A program made the position numbers and the translations under genes. A DNA stretch of 64,000 nt, taken from assembly GCF_002890895.1 (NCBI RefSeq), contig NZ_POUL01000003.1:62001-126000 (forward strand). Direction: 5' to 3'. Shown piece after piece: positions 32,266-42,621 of this stretch. Origin of the DNA: Stutzerimonas stutzeri. Lineage in GTDB: Bacteria; Pseudomonadota; Gammaproteobacteria; Pseudomonadales; Pseudomonadaceae. The stretch's first letter is position 1, and the number at the start of each line of letters is the position of its first letter. Under the pieces are notes generated by a model. It had not been told where the DNA came from and ran no database searches. It was given only the letters and a program-made list of their open reading frames with translations.

Positions 32266-33183
32266 TTGGCACAGGTAAAGCGCATTCGCCGCGACGTCAG
32301 CGGCATCATCATTCTTGATAAACCCCGTGGGTTTACTTCGAACGCAGCCTTGCAGAAGGTTCGCTGGTTACTCAACGCCGAGAAAGCTGGACATACGGGT
32401 AGCCTGGATCCGCTGGCAACCGGCGTGCTCCCCCTGTGCTTTGGCGAAGCTACGAAGTTCTCTCAATATCTGCTGGACGCTGACAAGGGCTACGAGACCG
32501 TCGCCCAGCTTGGCGTGACTACCACGACGGCTGATGCTGAGGGTGAGGTGATTGAGCGCAAGCCCGTCTCCGTCAGCCACGCACAGCTAGAAGCTGCTTT
32601 GCCGCAGTTCCGGGGTGATTTGCAGCAGATCCCTCCGATGTACTCGGCGCTCAAGCGCGATGGTCAGCCGCTGTACAAACTGGCACGGGCAGGAGAGATA
32701 GTGGAGCGCGAGCCGCGTTCTGTTACCATTGCCCGCTTGGATTTGCTCTCGCTTGAGGATGACCGAGCGCGTCTGGCAGTCGCCTGCAGTAAAGGTACCT
32801 ATATAAGGACGTTGGTCGAGGATATTGGGCATGCCTTGGGTTGTGGTGCTCACGTAGCCGAGCTGCGAAGAACCCAAGCGGGACCGTTCGATCTGAGTCA
32901 GACGGTCAGTCTTGAAGAGCTTGAACGGGTGCACTCAGAGGGTGGTGCTGAGGCGGTTGATGCCTTTCTGAAGCCAGTGGACAGCGGACTTGAACATTGG
33001 CCGCTGCTGCAGCTGTCAGAGCACAGCGCATTTTATTGGCTGCATGGGCAGCCGGTACGCGCACCGGAAGCGCCGAAATTCGGCATGGTGCGGGTGCAGG
33101 ATCACAATGGTCGCTTCATCGGAATCGGTGAAGTGAGCGAGGACGGGCGCATTGCGCCGCGTCGACTGATTCGGTCCGAGTGA
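32266..33183 (+). CDS. truB: tRNA pseudouridine(55) synthase TruB
   Basis: Makes pseudouridine 55 in the T-loop of tRNAs. The start is a TTG at 32266 ([33 protein letters not shown]), with GGAGAG overlapping the end of rbfA; no ATG lies near the conserved N terminus. The catalytic Asp is in [37 protein letters not shown] (about 42-78, Asp near 48). A C-terminal PUA-like domain covers about 250-305. 305 residues. Confidence 0.97.
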   Translation: MAQVKRIRRDVSGIIILDKPRGFTSNAALQKVRWLLNAEKAGHTGSLDPLATGVLPLCFGEATKFSQYLLDADKGYETVAQLGVTTTTADAEGEVIERKPVSVSHAQLEAALPQFRGDLQQIPPMYSALKRDGQPLYKLARAGEIVEREPRSVTIARLDLLSLEDDRARLAVACSKGTYIRTLVEDIGHALGCGAHVAELRRTQAGPFDLSQTVSLEELERVHSEGGAEAVDAFLKPVDSGLEHWPLLQLSEHSAFYWLHGQPVRAPEAPKFGMVRVQDHNGRFIGIGEVSEDGRIAPRRLIRSE

Positions 33184-33302
33184 CCGATACGCAGCGCGCC
33201 CTGAAGGTGCGTCGCGTTACGAGGATGGCTGTTGGCAGGCACGGTCACTCCTCTTTTAAAACACGGGATGCAATCCCGGCCTGTTCATAGAAGGAGCCCA
33301 TC

Positions 33303-33572
33303 ATGGCACTTAGCGTTGAAGAAAAAGCCCAGATCGTTGGCGAGTACAAGCAAGCTGAAGGCGATACCGGTTCCCCGGAAGTGCAGGTTGCCCTGCTCAC
33401 CGCCAACATCAACAAGCTGCAAGGTCACTTCAAGGCCAACGGCAAAGACCACCACTCCCGTCGTGGTCTGATCCGTATGGTTAACCAGCGTCGTAAGTTG
33501 CTGGACTACCTGAAGGGCAAGGACACTACTCGTTACAGCACCCTGATCGGTCGTCTGGGTCTGCGTCGCTAA
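33303..33572 (+). CDS. rpsO: 30S ribosomal protein S15
   Basis: Binds the 16S rRNA three-way junction early in 30S assembly. 89 residues, [89 protein letters not shown], fully typical (GDTGSPEVQ and HHSRRGL motifs). GAAGGAG precedes the ATG. A short hairpin at 33264-33278 is in the leader, where S15 autoregulation acts in E. coli. A terminator separates it from pnp. Confidence 0.99.
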   Translation: MALSVEEKAQIVGEYKQAEGDTGSPEVQVALLTANINKLQGHFKANGKDHHSRRGLIRMVNQRRKLLDYLKGKDTTRYSTLIGRLGLRR

Positions 33573-33598
33573 GCGATGCTGGTGCGAAGCTGAATGCC

Positions 33599-33637
33599 AA
33601 AGCTGGAAGTGGGGTTTGCCCTGCTTCCAGCTTTTGC
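33599..33637 (+). terminator. Terminator between rpsO and pnp
   Basis: Stem AAAGCTGGAAG with CTTCCAGCTTT (33599-33609 with 33624-33634) around a GC-rich loop, followed by T residues. In E. coli the region between these genes carries RNase III/E processing sites; none can be assigned here. Confidence 0.8.
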
Positions 33638-33778
33638 CTTTCAGAAGCGCACGTTTCGGACAGCGGTAGGGACGACTCCCACCCCTGCCCACAAATTTTG
33701 TGTGACATGTCCCGCGCGAGGCTGTGCCCGCAGGATGTGAGAACGATTCCCCCAAGGCAACAAAGAGAAGGAACCACC

Positions 33779-35884
33779 GTGAACCCGGTAATCAAGAAAT
33801 TCCAATTCGGTCAATCGACCGTTACCCTCGAGACTGGCCGAATTGCCCGTCAGGCCACTGGTGCCGTATTGGTCACCGTTGATGACGATGTGACCGTGCT
33901 GGTCGCCGTCACCGGTGCCAAGACCGCCGACCCAAGCAAAGGCTTTTTCCCGCTTTCGGTCCACTACCAGGAAAAGACCTACGCAGCCGGCAAGATCCCG
34001 GGTGGCTTCTTCAAACGTGAAGCACGTCCTTCCGAAAAGGAAACGCTGACCTCGCGCCTGATCGATCGTCCGATCCGTCCGCTGTTCCCAGAAGGCTTTC
34101 AAAACGAAGTACAGGTCATCTGTACTGTCGTGTCGACCAGCAAGAAAACCGATCCGGACATCGCTGCGATGATCGGTACTTCGGCTGCGCTGGCAATTTC
34201 CGGTATTCCGTTCAACGGTCCGATCGGTGCCGCACGCGTCGCCTTCCATCCGGAAACCGGCTACCTGCTAAACCCGACATACGAGCAACTCAAGGCATCC
34301 AGCCTGGACATGGTGGTTGCCGGTACCAAAGACGCCGTGCTGATGGTTGAATCAGAAGCCAAAGAGCTGACCGAAGATCAGATGCTGGGCGCCGTACTCT
34401 TCGCCCACGACGAGTTCCAGGCCGTTGTTCAGGCCGTAACCGAGTTGGCGGCTGAAGCAGGTAAGCCGACCTGGGACTGGCAGCCGAAAGCTGAAAACAC
34501 TCAGCTGCTCAGCGCTATTCGTAGCGAATTCGGCGAGGCCATCTCGCAGGCGTACACCATCACCATCAAGCAGGACCGCTATGCGCGCCTGGGTGAGCTG
34601 AAAGACCAGATCGTTGCCAAGTTCTCCGGTGAAGAAGGTCAGCCGTCAGCCGGTGAAGTCAAAGAAGCCTTTGGCGAAATCGAATACCGCACCGTCCGCG
34701 AGAACATCGTCAACGGCAAGCCGCGTATCGATGGCCGTGATACCCGTACCGTGCGTGGTCTGAACATCGAAGTCGGCGTGCTCGACAAAACTCACGGCTC
34801 GGCGCTGTTCACCCGTGGTGAAACCCAGGCGCTAGTGGTTGCCACTCTGGGCACCGCGCGCGACGCTCAGCTGCTCGATACCCTCGAAGGCGAGAAGAAA
34901 GATCCCTTCATGCTGCACTACAACTTCCCGCCGTACTCGGTCGGTGAGTGTGGTCGCATGGGCGCTACTGGTCGCCGCGAGATCGGTCACGGCCGTCTGG
35001 CCCGTCGTTCCGTTTCGGCCATGCTGCCAAGCGCTGACGAGTTCCCGTACACCATTCGCGTGGTTTCCGAGATCACCGAGTCCAACGGTTCCAGCTCCAT
35101 GGCTTCGGTTTGTGGTGCCTCCCTCGCACTGATGGATGCCGGTGTGCCGATGAAGGCGCCTGTTGCTGGTATCGCCATGGGTCTGGTCAAGGAAGGCGAG
35201 AAGTTCGCCGTTCTGACCGACATCCTGGGTGACGAAGATCACCTGGGCGACATGGACTTCAAGGTCGCCGGTACCGCCAAGGGCGTTACTGCGCTGCAGA
35301 TGGACATCAAGATCCAGGGCATCACCGAAGAGATCATGGAGATCGCGCTGGGTCAGGCGCTGGAAGCGCGTCTGAACATTCTCGGTCAGATGAATCAGGT
35401 CATTGGTCAGTCGCGTACCGAGCTGTCGGCCAACGCACCGACCATGATTGCGATGAAGATCGATCAGGACAAGATCCGTGACGTCATCGGCAAGGGCGGC
35501 GCCACCATCCGCAGCATCTGTGAAGAAACCAAAGCCTCTATCGACATCGAGGACGATGGTTCGATCAAGATCTTTGGCGAGACCAAGGAGGCTGCAGAGG
35601 CCGCCAAGCAGCGCGTTCTGGGTATTACCGCTGAGGCAGAGATCGGCAAGATCTACGTCGGCAAGGTTGAGCGCATTGTCGACTTCGGCGCCTTCGTCAA
35701 CATCCTGCCGGGCAAGGACGGTCTGGTGCACATCTCGATGCTGAGTGATCAGCGGGTCGAGAAGGTCACCGACGTACTCAAAGAAGGCCAGGAAGTGAAG
35801 GTTCTGGTGCTGGACGTCGATAACCGCGGCCGTATCAAGCTGTCGATCAAGGATGTAGCTGCGGCCGAGGCATCTGGCGCATAA
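33779..35884 (+). CDS. pnp: Polyribonucleotide nucleotidyltransferase (PNPase)
   Basis: 3'-to-5' phosphorolytic exonuclease of mRNA decay. The start is a GTG at 33779 ([32 protein letters not shown]), with AAGGA upstream; an in-frame ATG 81 bp earlier lies before the conserved N terminus. Two RNase PH domains (about 10-230 and 310-545, the second with [20 protein letters not shown]), a KH domain about 553-615 ([19 protein letters not shown]) and an S1 domain about 622-690 ([33 protein letters not shown]). 701 residues. Confidence 0.98.
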   Translation: MNPVIKKFQFGQSTVTLETGRIARQATGAVLVTVDDDVTVLVAVTGAKTADPSKGFFPLSVHYQEKTYAAGKIPGGFFKREARPSEKETLTSRLIDRPIRPLFPEGFQNEVQVICTVVSTSKKTDPDIAAMIGTSAALAISGIPFNGPIGAARVAFHPETGYLLNPTYEQLKASSLDMVVAGTKDAVLMVESEAKELTEDQMLGAVLFAHDEFQAVVQAVTELAAEAGKPTWDWQPKAENTQLLSAIRSEFGEAISQAYTITIKQDRYARLGELKDQIVAKFSGEEGQPSAGEVKEAFGEIEYRTVRENIVNGKPRIDGRDTRTVRGLNIEVGVLDKTHGSALFTRGETQALVVATLGTARDAQLLDTLEGEKKDPFMLHYNFPPYSVGECGRMGATGRREIGHGRLARRSVSAMLPSADEFPYTIRVVSEITESNGSSSMASVCGASLALMDAGVPMKAPVAGIAMGLVKEGEKFAVLTDILGDEDHLGDMDFKVAGTAKGVTALQMDIKIQGITEEIMEIALGQALEARLNILGQMNQVIGQSRTELSANAPTMIAMKIDQDKIRDVIGKGGATIRSICEETKASIDIEDDGSIKIFGETKEAAEAAKQRVLGITAEAEIGKIYVGKVERIVDFGAFVNILPGKDGLVHISMLSDQRVEKVTDVLKEGQEVKVLVLDVDNRGRIKLSIKDVAAAEASGA

Positions 35885-35902
35885 GCATCCCCGTGACAGA
35901 AA

Positions 35903-35927
35903 AGAGCCCTTCGGGGCTCTTTTTTTG
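35903..35927 (+). terminator. Rho-independent terminator of pnp
   Basis: Stem AGAGCCC/GGGCTCT closed by the stable loop TTCG, then seven T. It ends the long rimP-to-pnp transcription block. Confidence 0.95.
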
Positions 35928-36077
35928 CGCAGGCATAAGGTAATCAGATCGTTGCGCTAGCCTGGGTATTGCAGTCTGCACGCTTCGCTTGCTCGAAACA
36001 TGCAGAGTGCTAGTGGCTTAACGGCACTATGCCGCGCTATGTATCTGAATAATAAGGGAATTTAATATTCCGCCATT

Positions 36078-36093
36078 TGGCATGCAGCTTGCG
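36078..36093 (+). promoter_or_regulatory. Possible sigma54 (-24/-12) promoter of the BON-domain gene
   Basis: TGGCAT (36078-36083), five bases, then TTGCG (36089-36093). The GG and GC pairs are separated by exactly 10 bp, as RpoN promoters require; the match to TGGCAC-N5-TTGCA is good but not perfect. It would start transcription near 36104, about 54 bp before the gene. No activator site was identified. Confidence 0.5.
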
Positions 36094-36157
36094 ATCTTTA
36101 AGGTGAACCTGCGGTAGGGCTATGCCGCAGCAACTATGAGAAACAGGAGTGCGCCTC

Positions 36158-36553
36158 ATGAACAAGATCCAGACCTCTATAACTGCTGCTGCTATTGCAA
36201 CTGCCTTCAGCTTGCCGCTGGCAGGCGCTGCGTTCGCCGAAACCACCTCAGCTTTTGACGAAGCGCAACCGATGATGTTGGCTGCAAGCGACACCATGGA
36301 TGCTGCTGAGCACACCGCAGACGAAGCGGGTGAGGCGATGTCCGACACCTGGATCACTACCAAGGTCAAATCTGCTCTGCTTGCTGGCGACTCGACTCCA
36401 GGCATGCAGATCGAAGTCGAAACCAATAATGGTGTCGTCTCTCTGTCCGGGACAGTTGCCACCGAGGCGCAGCGTGAGATGGCCATCGACAAGGCCAAGA
36501 CCATTGAAGGCGTCAAAGACGTCTCTGCAGATGGCCTGAAAGCGGTGGACTAA
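36158..36553 (+). CDS. Secreted BON-domain protein (OsmY-like)
   Basis: 131 residues. A clear Sec signal peptide (MNKIQTSITAAAIATAFSLPLAGAAFAE, cleavage near 27-28) is followed by a short acidic Ala-rich stretch and one BON domain, about residues 62-130 (SDTWITTKVKSALLAGDSTPGMQIEVETNNGVVSLSGTVATEAQREMAIDKAKTIEGVKDVSADGL). BON proteins are periplasmic and often osmotic- or envelope-stress related; the single domain makes it shorter than OsmY, which has two. The ATG at 36158 follows CAGGAG by 8 nt; an in-frame GTG lies 9 bp upstream. A sigma54-like promoter lies upstream and an 18-bp bidirectional terminator follows. Confidence 0.85.
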   Translation: MNKIQTSITAAAIATAFSLPLAGAAFAETTSAFDEAQPMMLAASDTMDAAEHTADEAGEAMSDTWITTKVKSALLAGDSTPGMQIEVETNNGVVSLSGTVATEAQREMAIDKAKTIEGVKDVSADGLKAVD

Positions 36554-36564
36554 CCGCTTAGGCA

Positions 36565-36604
36565 ATAATAAAAAACCCGCTGCTTGCAGCGGGTTTTTTA
36601 TTAT
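36565..36604. terminator. Bidirectional terminator between the BON gene and the DUF2845 gene
   Basis: A perfect 18-bp stem (36565-36582 with 36587-36604) with the loop CTTG, core CCCGCTG/CAGCGGG, and A/T runs on both sides that provide U-tracts in either direction. Confidence 0.94.
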
Positions 36605-36607
36605 CCA

Positions 36608-36913
36608 TCAGCCTCGTTCGCTATCGATGTTGCTGAGACGGTTACCTTCGAAGCGCAAAAAATGGTACATGCCATTGGTGGGGCCGTAAGTCCATTCCTC
36701 GATCTGGACCTCCTGACGGAAACCGTATTCGTCGACCAGCTCCTTATATCCAGTGAATGAACGGTTGGTCGGCTCACCGCACTTGGCGTGGACATCGGCT
36801 GTCGAATCTCTCAGGCTTACCAGCTTGCTTCCGCAACGGAATGTCGAAGAAGCCTGCACCTGCAGCGCAAAGAGCGTGAGGGTAAACCCGGCAAGCAAGG
36901 TACTTTTTCGCAT
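36608..36913 (-). CDS. DUF2845 family exported protein (copy 1)
   Basis: 101 residues with a Sec signal peptide (MRKSTLLAGFTLTLFALQVQAS) and a compact domain holding two cysteines: FRCGSKLVSLRDSTADVHAKCGEP. The end, EEWTYGPTNGMYHFLRFEGNRLSNIDSERG, matches DUF2845. It shares its plan with the gene just upstream (36929-37240): CGS, KCGEP, GY, EEW.YGP.NG and FEGNRL are all common to both. The pair looks like a tandem duplication. A periplasmic location is inferred; function is unknown. It ends 4 bp from a bidirectional terminator. Confidence 0.8.
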   Translation of the reverse strand: MRKSTLLAGFTLTLFALQVQASSTFRCGSKLVSLRDSTADVHAKCGEPTNRSFTGYKELVDEYGFRQEVQIEEWTYGPTNGMYHFLRFEGNRLSNIDSERG

Positions 36914-36928
36914 GTCGACTCCCAGAGC

Positions 36929-37240
36929 TCAGTTGGCGCGACTGGTTTCGATCCGTACCAGCCGGTTTCCCTCGAATGTGAGGATGCTGAATACGCCATT
37001 GTCTGGGCCGTAAACCCATTCTTCACGCATCATCTCGCGGCGCTGATTTGCGCCCAGGGTGTAACCCACCAGGTCGCGCTGGACCGGTTCGCCACATTTA
37101 CGCTCCACTTCAAAGGTACGGTCGCCAGTGTTGATCAGGCTGCTGCCGCAACGGAGGGTGTCCGCGCCGACTCCTGAGCTCATCAAACCGACCGCGAAAG
37201 AGAGGCCCACTTTCCAATGCCGCCTGCCTGTCCGTTTCAT
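36929..37240 (-). CDS. DUF2845 family exported protein (copy 2)
   Basis: 103 residues: signal peptide MKRTGRRHWKVGLSFAVGLMSSGVGA, then DTLRCGSSLINTGDRTFEVERKCGEPVQRDLVGY...EEWVYGPDNGVFSILTFEGNRLVRIETSRAN. Same DUF2845 domain as the next gene, with both cysteines kept; divergence between the copies is considerable, so the duplication is not recent. The ATG overlaps the stop codon of the DUF748 gene (ATGA), which ties it to that gene in one operon. The role is unknown; an envelope function together with the DUF748 protein is inferred from the operon. Confidence 0.82.
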   Translation of the reverse strand: MKRTGRRHWKVGLSFAVGLMSSGVGADTLRCGSSLINTGDRTFEVERKCGEPVQRDLVGYTLGANQRREMMREEWVYGPDNGVFSILTFEGNRLVRIETSRAN

Positions 37241-40176
37241 TCCGCCTCCAGATGCAGCACCGTTGGGACTTCTCTACCTTGGGGAGTTTGGGCGATGCCT
37301 GTGTCGAGCAGGAAAACCCTGTCTGCTGCCAGCCCTGTATTGTCCACCAGATAATCCTTGATGCTGGCGGCTCTCGCACGGCTCAGGCGTCGCAGAAGGG
37401 CGGTGCTGCTCTCTCGGCTGCTAACGATTGCCTGCTGCAGCTGTAGCGTTCGAGTGTCCTCGTCGAGGCTTTGCCACTCAGTGGGCGGCTGCTGTTGCAG
37501 GCGGCTGCGATAGATGCCTTCCAACATGGCGGCTTTTTCGTCTTCACTGATTTCAAGCATTGCAGGATCGGCGGGCACAGTGTCACCACGTCGCTGCAAG
37601 ACCTTGTACCAGGTCTGTTGATATTCGCGCTCCAGCCATTGTTCGGCCAGTAGGGGCCCATCCACGGCGGGGGCGCTCATACCTTCGATCTCAAGCCTCA
37701 ACACCGGTCGCTCCTTGAGCGCACTCGCGAGCGTATCCAGGTTGCTACGCGCAGCACTGTCCAGTTCGCTGCTGCCCGGCGGAAAGAGGATTTGACTGAG
37801 GTCAGCCTGGTCACGACCTACGAGCCCACCGAGAAACTTGAATGGGGACTTGGCCGCTTTAACCACCAGATTGCGCAGCGTCTGCCAGATGATAGGCACT
37901 ACATCGAACTGTGGATTCTTGAGATCTCCCTGTACCGGAATCTTCAGCGCAATGGTGCCGCTGCTGTCCTTCAACAGCGCCACTGCAAGGCGTATTGGCA
38001 GATCGACGGCCTGTTCGCTGTCGACCTTTTCGCCCAGCTGCAATTCCTCCAGCACCACTTCGTTTTCAGCATTCAGCTGCCCTTGCTGGATGCGGTAATG
38101 CAGGTCCAGATTCAAGCGGCCCTTGCGGATGCGGTAGCCAGCGAACTTGGCCGAGTAGGGCGAGAGCGTCGTCAGCTCGACCTGTTTGAAACGGGTGGTG
38201 ATGTCGAGGCTCTGGAGTGGCTCGAAGGGCGTCAGGCTGCCCTCGATGCTCACAGGTGCGTAGCGGTCAACCTTGCCCTGTATATCAACGCTGGCAGCGT
38301 TGTGTTGTCGGTTGTCGATTGTGCCAATGCTGCCGCCAAGATCCTGGATGGCAGTGATGAACGGCGGACGCAGACTCAGGTCAGCGAAATTGGCCGAACC
38401 GTCGGCTATCTGAATCCCGCCGATTCGTAATGCGAAGGGCACGTCTGGCTCGTCTGGAGATGCTGATGCTTCCGAAGAAGCCACCTCTGGACTGGGCGTA
38501 GCTGCCGGCTTGTCCACCAGCAGGTCATTGATGTTGGTCGACAGGTCCGGGTTGATGATGAAGCGTGCATACGGTTGGTTCAGGTCGAGCTTGTCGATCT
38601 GCAGCTCGCTCGGATAGTTGTAATTCAGGCCGCTGACCTGCAATGACTGCCATTTCACCAGATCCCGGTCCTGAATGGTGTCCAGTGTATGGAGCTGTGT
38701 GATCTCGGCGGAACCGCCGATATGAAATGTCAGCGGCTCGATGCCCTTTAAGTCGACGGCAAGCTGGCTGGCCAGCAGTCCGCTGCGGAGCTCCAGGTGA
38801 ACGAATGGTGATAGGTAAGGCTGCGCCAAGCGCAGGTCGATACCTGCCAGCGTCACGTCGAAACGTCCCTGCATTGGCGTCAGCGTCAGTTGCCCTTCGG
38901 CAAGCAGCGAGCCTTGTTTGCCGACCTCTGTCTTCAGTTTTAGCTCCACTGGAGAGGTGCCGCGGCTGTCGAAGTTGCGCACGTCCAGATCGAGCGGCCC
39001 GACTTCCAGTTCGACGTTCGGCTCAGGAGCTCTGTCAGCCAGGTGCAGCTGGTAACCACGCAGTTCAGCGTCAGCTATAACGATCCGCCAAGGTTGACTG
39101 GGGGCATCGCTTTTTTGCGCAGGCTGAGGTTCTTCCTGCTTTGGTTCGTCAGATGTTTCGGTGGGCTGTGGCTCCGCATTGCCTGCCACGAGGCGCTGCC
39201 AATTGAGCTGACCGTCTGGCTCACGGATCAGCCAGCTTTCCAGAGCCTGGCTGCGTACCTGGCCAAGGGTCACTTGTCGCTTCTGCAAATCCAGCGAAGT
39301 TTGGGCAATCTCTGCTCTCTTCAGCCGAATCAGTGGCTGCCCTTCCAGGGTATCGATGCTTAGCGAGGCCAGCGTAGCGCTCGCGTCGCTCAGTTGCAGT
39401 GAAGTGCCTTCGCTGAGGTCCAGCTGGTACCTCGTCTTCAGGCTCAGCTTTCCTTCGTTAAGAGCGAGCGGGGCCATGTCGCGGACATAGGGCCAGAACG
39501 TCTTAAGCGCCAGTCCGTCGATTTCAAGCTGGCCGGTTGATGTGATGGGGGAGAGGTTGAGCTGACCTTTCCATTCGATATGTGATCCGTCCGGGCCCTT
39601 GGCAACCAGAACGGCATCAGCCGCGTCGGCTGAACGGGTCGCAAAGTTAAGCAGTTCGAAATCCAGCGAGTCGAGGATGAAGTCGATCGGCTCTTCGGTT
39701 CGCTGATCGGCGAAGTGCACCCGGCCGCCGGCCAATTTCAAGCGGTCGATACGCAGGGCAAGGGGCTCGGAGTCCTCTTCCGGCAACGCTTCAGCCCGAG
39801 GCAGCTCGAACAGCTCGGTCAGGTTCAGTTTGCCGTCGAGGTCAAACAGAACTTCGGCATTCGGCCCGATGAGCTCGATAGCCGAAAGGTGCAGGGTTCG
39901 ACTCCACAGGCTGTCCCATTCGAGGTCGAGAAATAACCGTTCGAACGCTAGTTGCTCGGCCTCCGGCTCGCCCATGTGCAGCTTGTGGAGCCTTAGCTCG
40001 AGCGTGAACGGGTTGAACTCGATCCGCTCAAGGTGAGCCGGTACCGTCGCGTATTGGACCAGTTGCTGATTTACGACGCGCTGCGCCACTCCGGGCAAGA
40101 TCAGAAAACCGAGCAGGCAATAAACGATCAGGGCGGTCATCAGGCCGATGAGCGCGCGCTTCAATCCGTTGGGCAT
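37237..40176 (-). CDS. Large DUF748 (AsmA-like) envelope protein
   Basis: 979 residues. One N-terminal membrane helix (about 7-29, ALIGLMTALIVYCLLGFLILPGVA) is followed by a long periplasmic region of beta-rich repeats typical of DUF748 and the wider AsmA/TamB group (for example HLERIEFNPFTLELRLHKLHMGEPE, about 46-70). A Pro/Glu/Gln-rich linker lies near 310-335. Near 800-860, LFPPGSSELDSAARSNLDTLASALKERPVLRLEIEGMSAP resembles an OmpA-type peptidoglycan-binding motif. AsmA-like proteins form bridges that move phospholipids between membranes; whether this one does so is inference. Co-operonic with the two DUF2845 genes. Confidence 0.8.
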   Translation of the reverse strand: MPNGLKRALIGLMTALIVYCLLGFLILPGVAQRVVNQQLVQYATVPAHLERIEFNPFTLELRLHKLHMGEPEAEQLAFERLFLDLEWDSLWSRTLHLSAIELIGPNAEVLFDLDGKLNLTELFELPRAEALPEEDSEPLALRIDRLKLAGGRVHFADQRTEEPIDFILDSLDFELLNFATRSADAADAVLVAKGPDGSHIEWKGQLNLSPITSTGQLEIDGLALKTFWPYVRDMAPLALNEGKLSLKTRYQLDLSEGTSLQLSDASATLASLSIDTLEGQPLIRLKRAEIAQTSLDLQKRQVTLGQVRSQALESWLIREPDGQLNWQRLVAGNAEPQPTETSDEPKQEEPQPAQKSDAPSQPWRIVIADAELRGYQLHLADRAPEPNVELEVGPLDLDVRNFDSRGTSPVELKLKTEVGKQGSLLAEGQLTLTPMQGRFDVTLAGIDLRLAQPYLSPFVHLELRSGLLASQLAVDLKGIEPLTFHIGGSAEITQLHTLDTIQDRDLVKWQSLQVSGLNYNYPSELQIDKLDLNQPYARFIINPDLSTNINDLLVDKPAATPSPEVASSEASASPDEPDVPFALRIGGIQIADGSANFADLSLRPPFITAIQDLGGSIGTIDNRQHNAASVDIQGKVDRYAPVSIEGSLTPFEPLQSLDITTRFKQVELTTLSPYSAKFAGYRIRKGRLNLDLHYRIQQGQLNAENEVVLEELQLGEKVDSEQAVDLPIRLAVALLKDSSGTIALKIPVQGDLKNPQFDVVPIIWQTLRNLVVKAAKSPFKFLGGLVGRDQADLSQILFPPGSSELDSAARSNLDTLASALKERPVLRLEIEGMSAPAVDGPLLAEQWLEREYQQTWYKVLQRRGDTVPADPAMLEISEDEKAAMLEGIYRSRLQQQPPTEWQSLDEDTRTLQLQQAIVSSRESSTALLRRLSRARAASIKDYLVDNTGLAADRVFLLDTGIAQTPQGREVPTVLHLEAE

Positions 40177-40224
40177 GCGGACCTACTTTCCAGGCGATGA
40201 ACTGCCTTGGAGTATGGCATGACA

Positions 40225-40241
40225 CGCGGGTTCCTCCCGCG
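40225..40241. repeat. Short GC-rich stem (REP-like) between the methyltransferase and DUF748 genes
   Basis: Arms CGCGGG and CCCGCG with a 5-nt loop, followed directly by another GCGCGGGC. It lies between two minus-strand genes and could end the upstream transcript. It has the same six-base arms as the stem at 12722-12741. Confidence 0.4.
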
Positions 40242-40258
40242 AGCGCGGGCGCATTGCC

Positions 40259-41275
40259 TCACAACTGGAGCATCAGCACCTTGAGCGGCGGCTTGCCGTC
40301 GGTCGAAGGGAAGTCGGCTGCCGGTGGCAGCACCTGACAGTCCCGAACCGGCCGGCCGGCCTTGGTCGCGCAGCGCAGGACCTGATCTCTCCAGTCGTCG
40401 AGGTCGACCTTTGCCAGGTTGTTGCAGCAGATCAGTACGCCGTTCTCAGCCGTGGCGAGCAGTGCGGGTTTGAGCAGGCTCTGGTAATCGCGCAGCAGGT
40501 CGACTGTGCCGAATGCGCTCTTTGACCAGGCCGGTGGGTCGAGCAACACCAGATCGAACTGCTTGGGTGAAAGGCGCGGGTAAGCCGGCAGAGGACGGCC
40601 ACGTCGCTGTGGAATAGGCATGTCAGCGAGCTGACGGATCGCGGGAAAGTAATCCGACTGAATGAACTGCATCGGGACCAACTCAGGGTTCAGCGCACCG
40701 TTCTCGCGGCCGACCGCGAGGTTGCTTTCGGCGAAGTCCAGGTTGCACACCTCGCGAGCGCCACCAGCGGCAGCGCTGAGGCCGACGCCGCAGGTATAGG
40801 CGAAAAGGTTGAGCACTGACTTGCCCGCGCTGTTGGCCTTGATCCAGCGGCGGACATTGCGCAAGTCCAGAAACAGCAGTGGGTCCTGACCGCTATGGCG
40901 CGCGCGAACGCGGTAGTTCAGGCCCCACTCATGGCCGATCAGGTCTTCCAGCGCAGCTGGATCGGCGCGGTAGACGGGGTCACTGCGGTCAATACGCGAG
41001 TTCCCTTGAGAGCGGTCGTTGTAGGCGAGTAACAGGCGTGTGCCCAGGTTCGTGCAGGTCTGCTCATGCAGGGCCAGCAGGGCGCCACGTTCGAGCGTCT
41101 GATGGAAGCTCTGCACCAGCAGCAGCGGGCCATAACGGTCGACGGTGAGGCCGGGAGCGCCCTCCTGGCTGCCATGGAACAACCGGTAACAGTCAGTGGC
41201 CTGATGGTGCAGTTCGGACAGCAGTGCTTCGCGATTGAGGTAAGCGGCGCGCAGCGCCTGTTCGAGAGAGGACAT
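40259..41275 (-). CDS. Class I SAM-dependent methyltransferase, RlmI/RlmK-like
   Basis: 338 residues. An N-terminal PUA-like/EEHEE region (about 1-110: GLTVDRYGPLLLVQSFHQTLERGALLALHEQ) and a C-terminal Rossmann methyltransferase with SVLNLFAYTCGVGLSAAAGGAREVCNLDFAESNL (SAM motif near 155-188) and LVLLDPPAWSKSAFG near 247-261, the DPPxF/W catalytic motif of rRNA and tRNA base methyltransferases. This layout is that of RlmI, which makes m5C in 23S rRNA, but the usual catalytic cysteines cannot be assigned with confidence, so the exact substrate is open. Confidence 0.8.
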   Translation of the reverse strand: MSSLEQALRAAYLNREALLSELHHQATDCYRLFHGSQEGAPGLTVDRYGPLLLVQSFHQTLERGALLALHEQTCTNLGTRLLLAYNDRSQGNSRIDRSDPVYRADPAALEDLIGHEWGLNYRVRARHSGQDPLLFLDLRNVRRWIKANSAGKSVLNLFAYTCGVGLSAAAGGAREVCNLDFAESNLAVGRENGALNPELVPMQFIQSDYFPAIRQLADMPIPQRRGRPLPAYPRLSPKQFDLVLLDPPAWSKSAFGTVDLLRDYQSLLKPALLATAENGVLICCNNLAKVDLDDWRDQVLRCATKAGRPVRDCQVLPPAADFPSTDGKPPLKVLMLQL

Positions 41276-41349
41276 GCGCGGCGACTCGGGAAGAGGGCCG
41301 CGCAGTTTAGCGGAAATCGCCGGCGTTTGGCCGGCGGGCTACCCGTCGG

Positions 41350-42528
<1,179 letters not shown>

Positions 42529-42621
42529 GATCTTGAACCTCGAGAAAGGTGCGGGCTCCGCGGGGCGCTCATGGTGGCACAGGCCGAAAGGTGGCTCCAG
42601 GTGCGGAACCTGCCGGTCACG

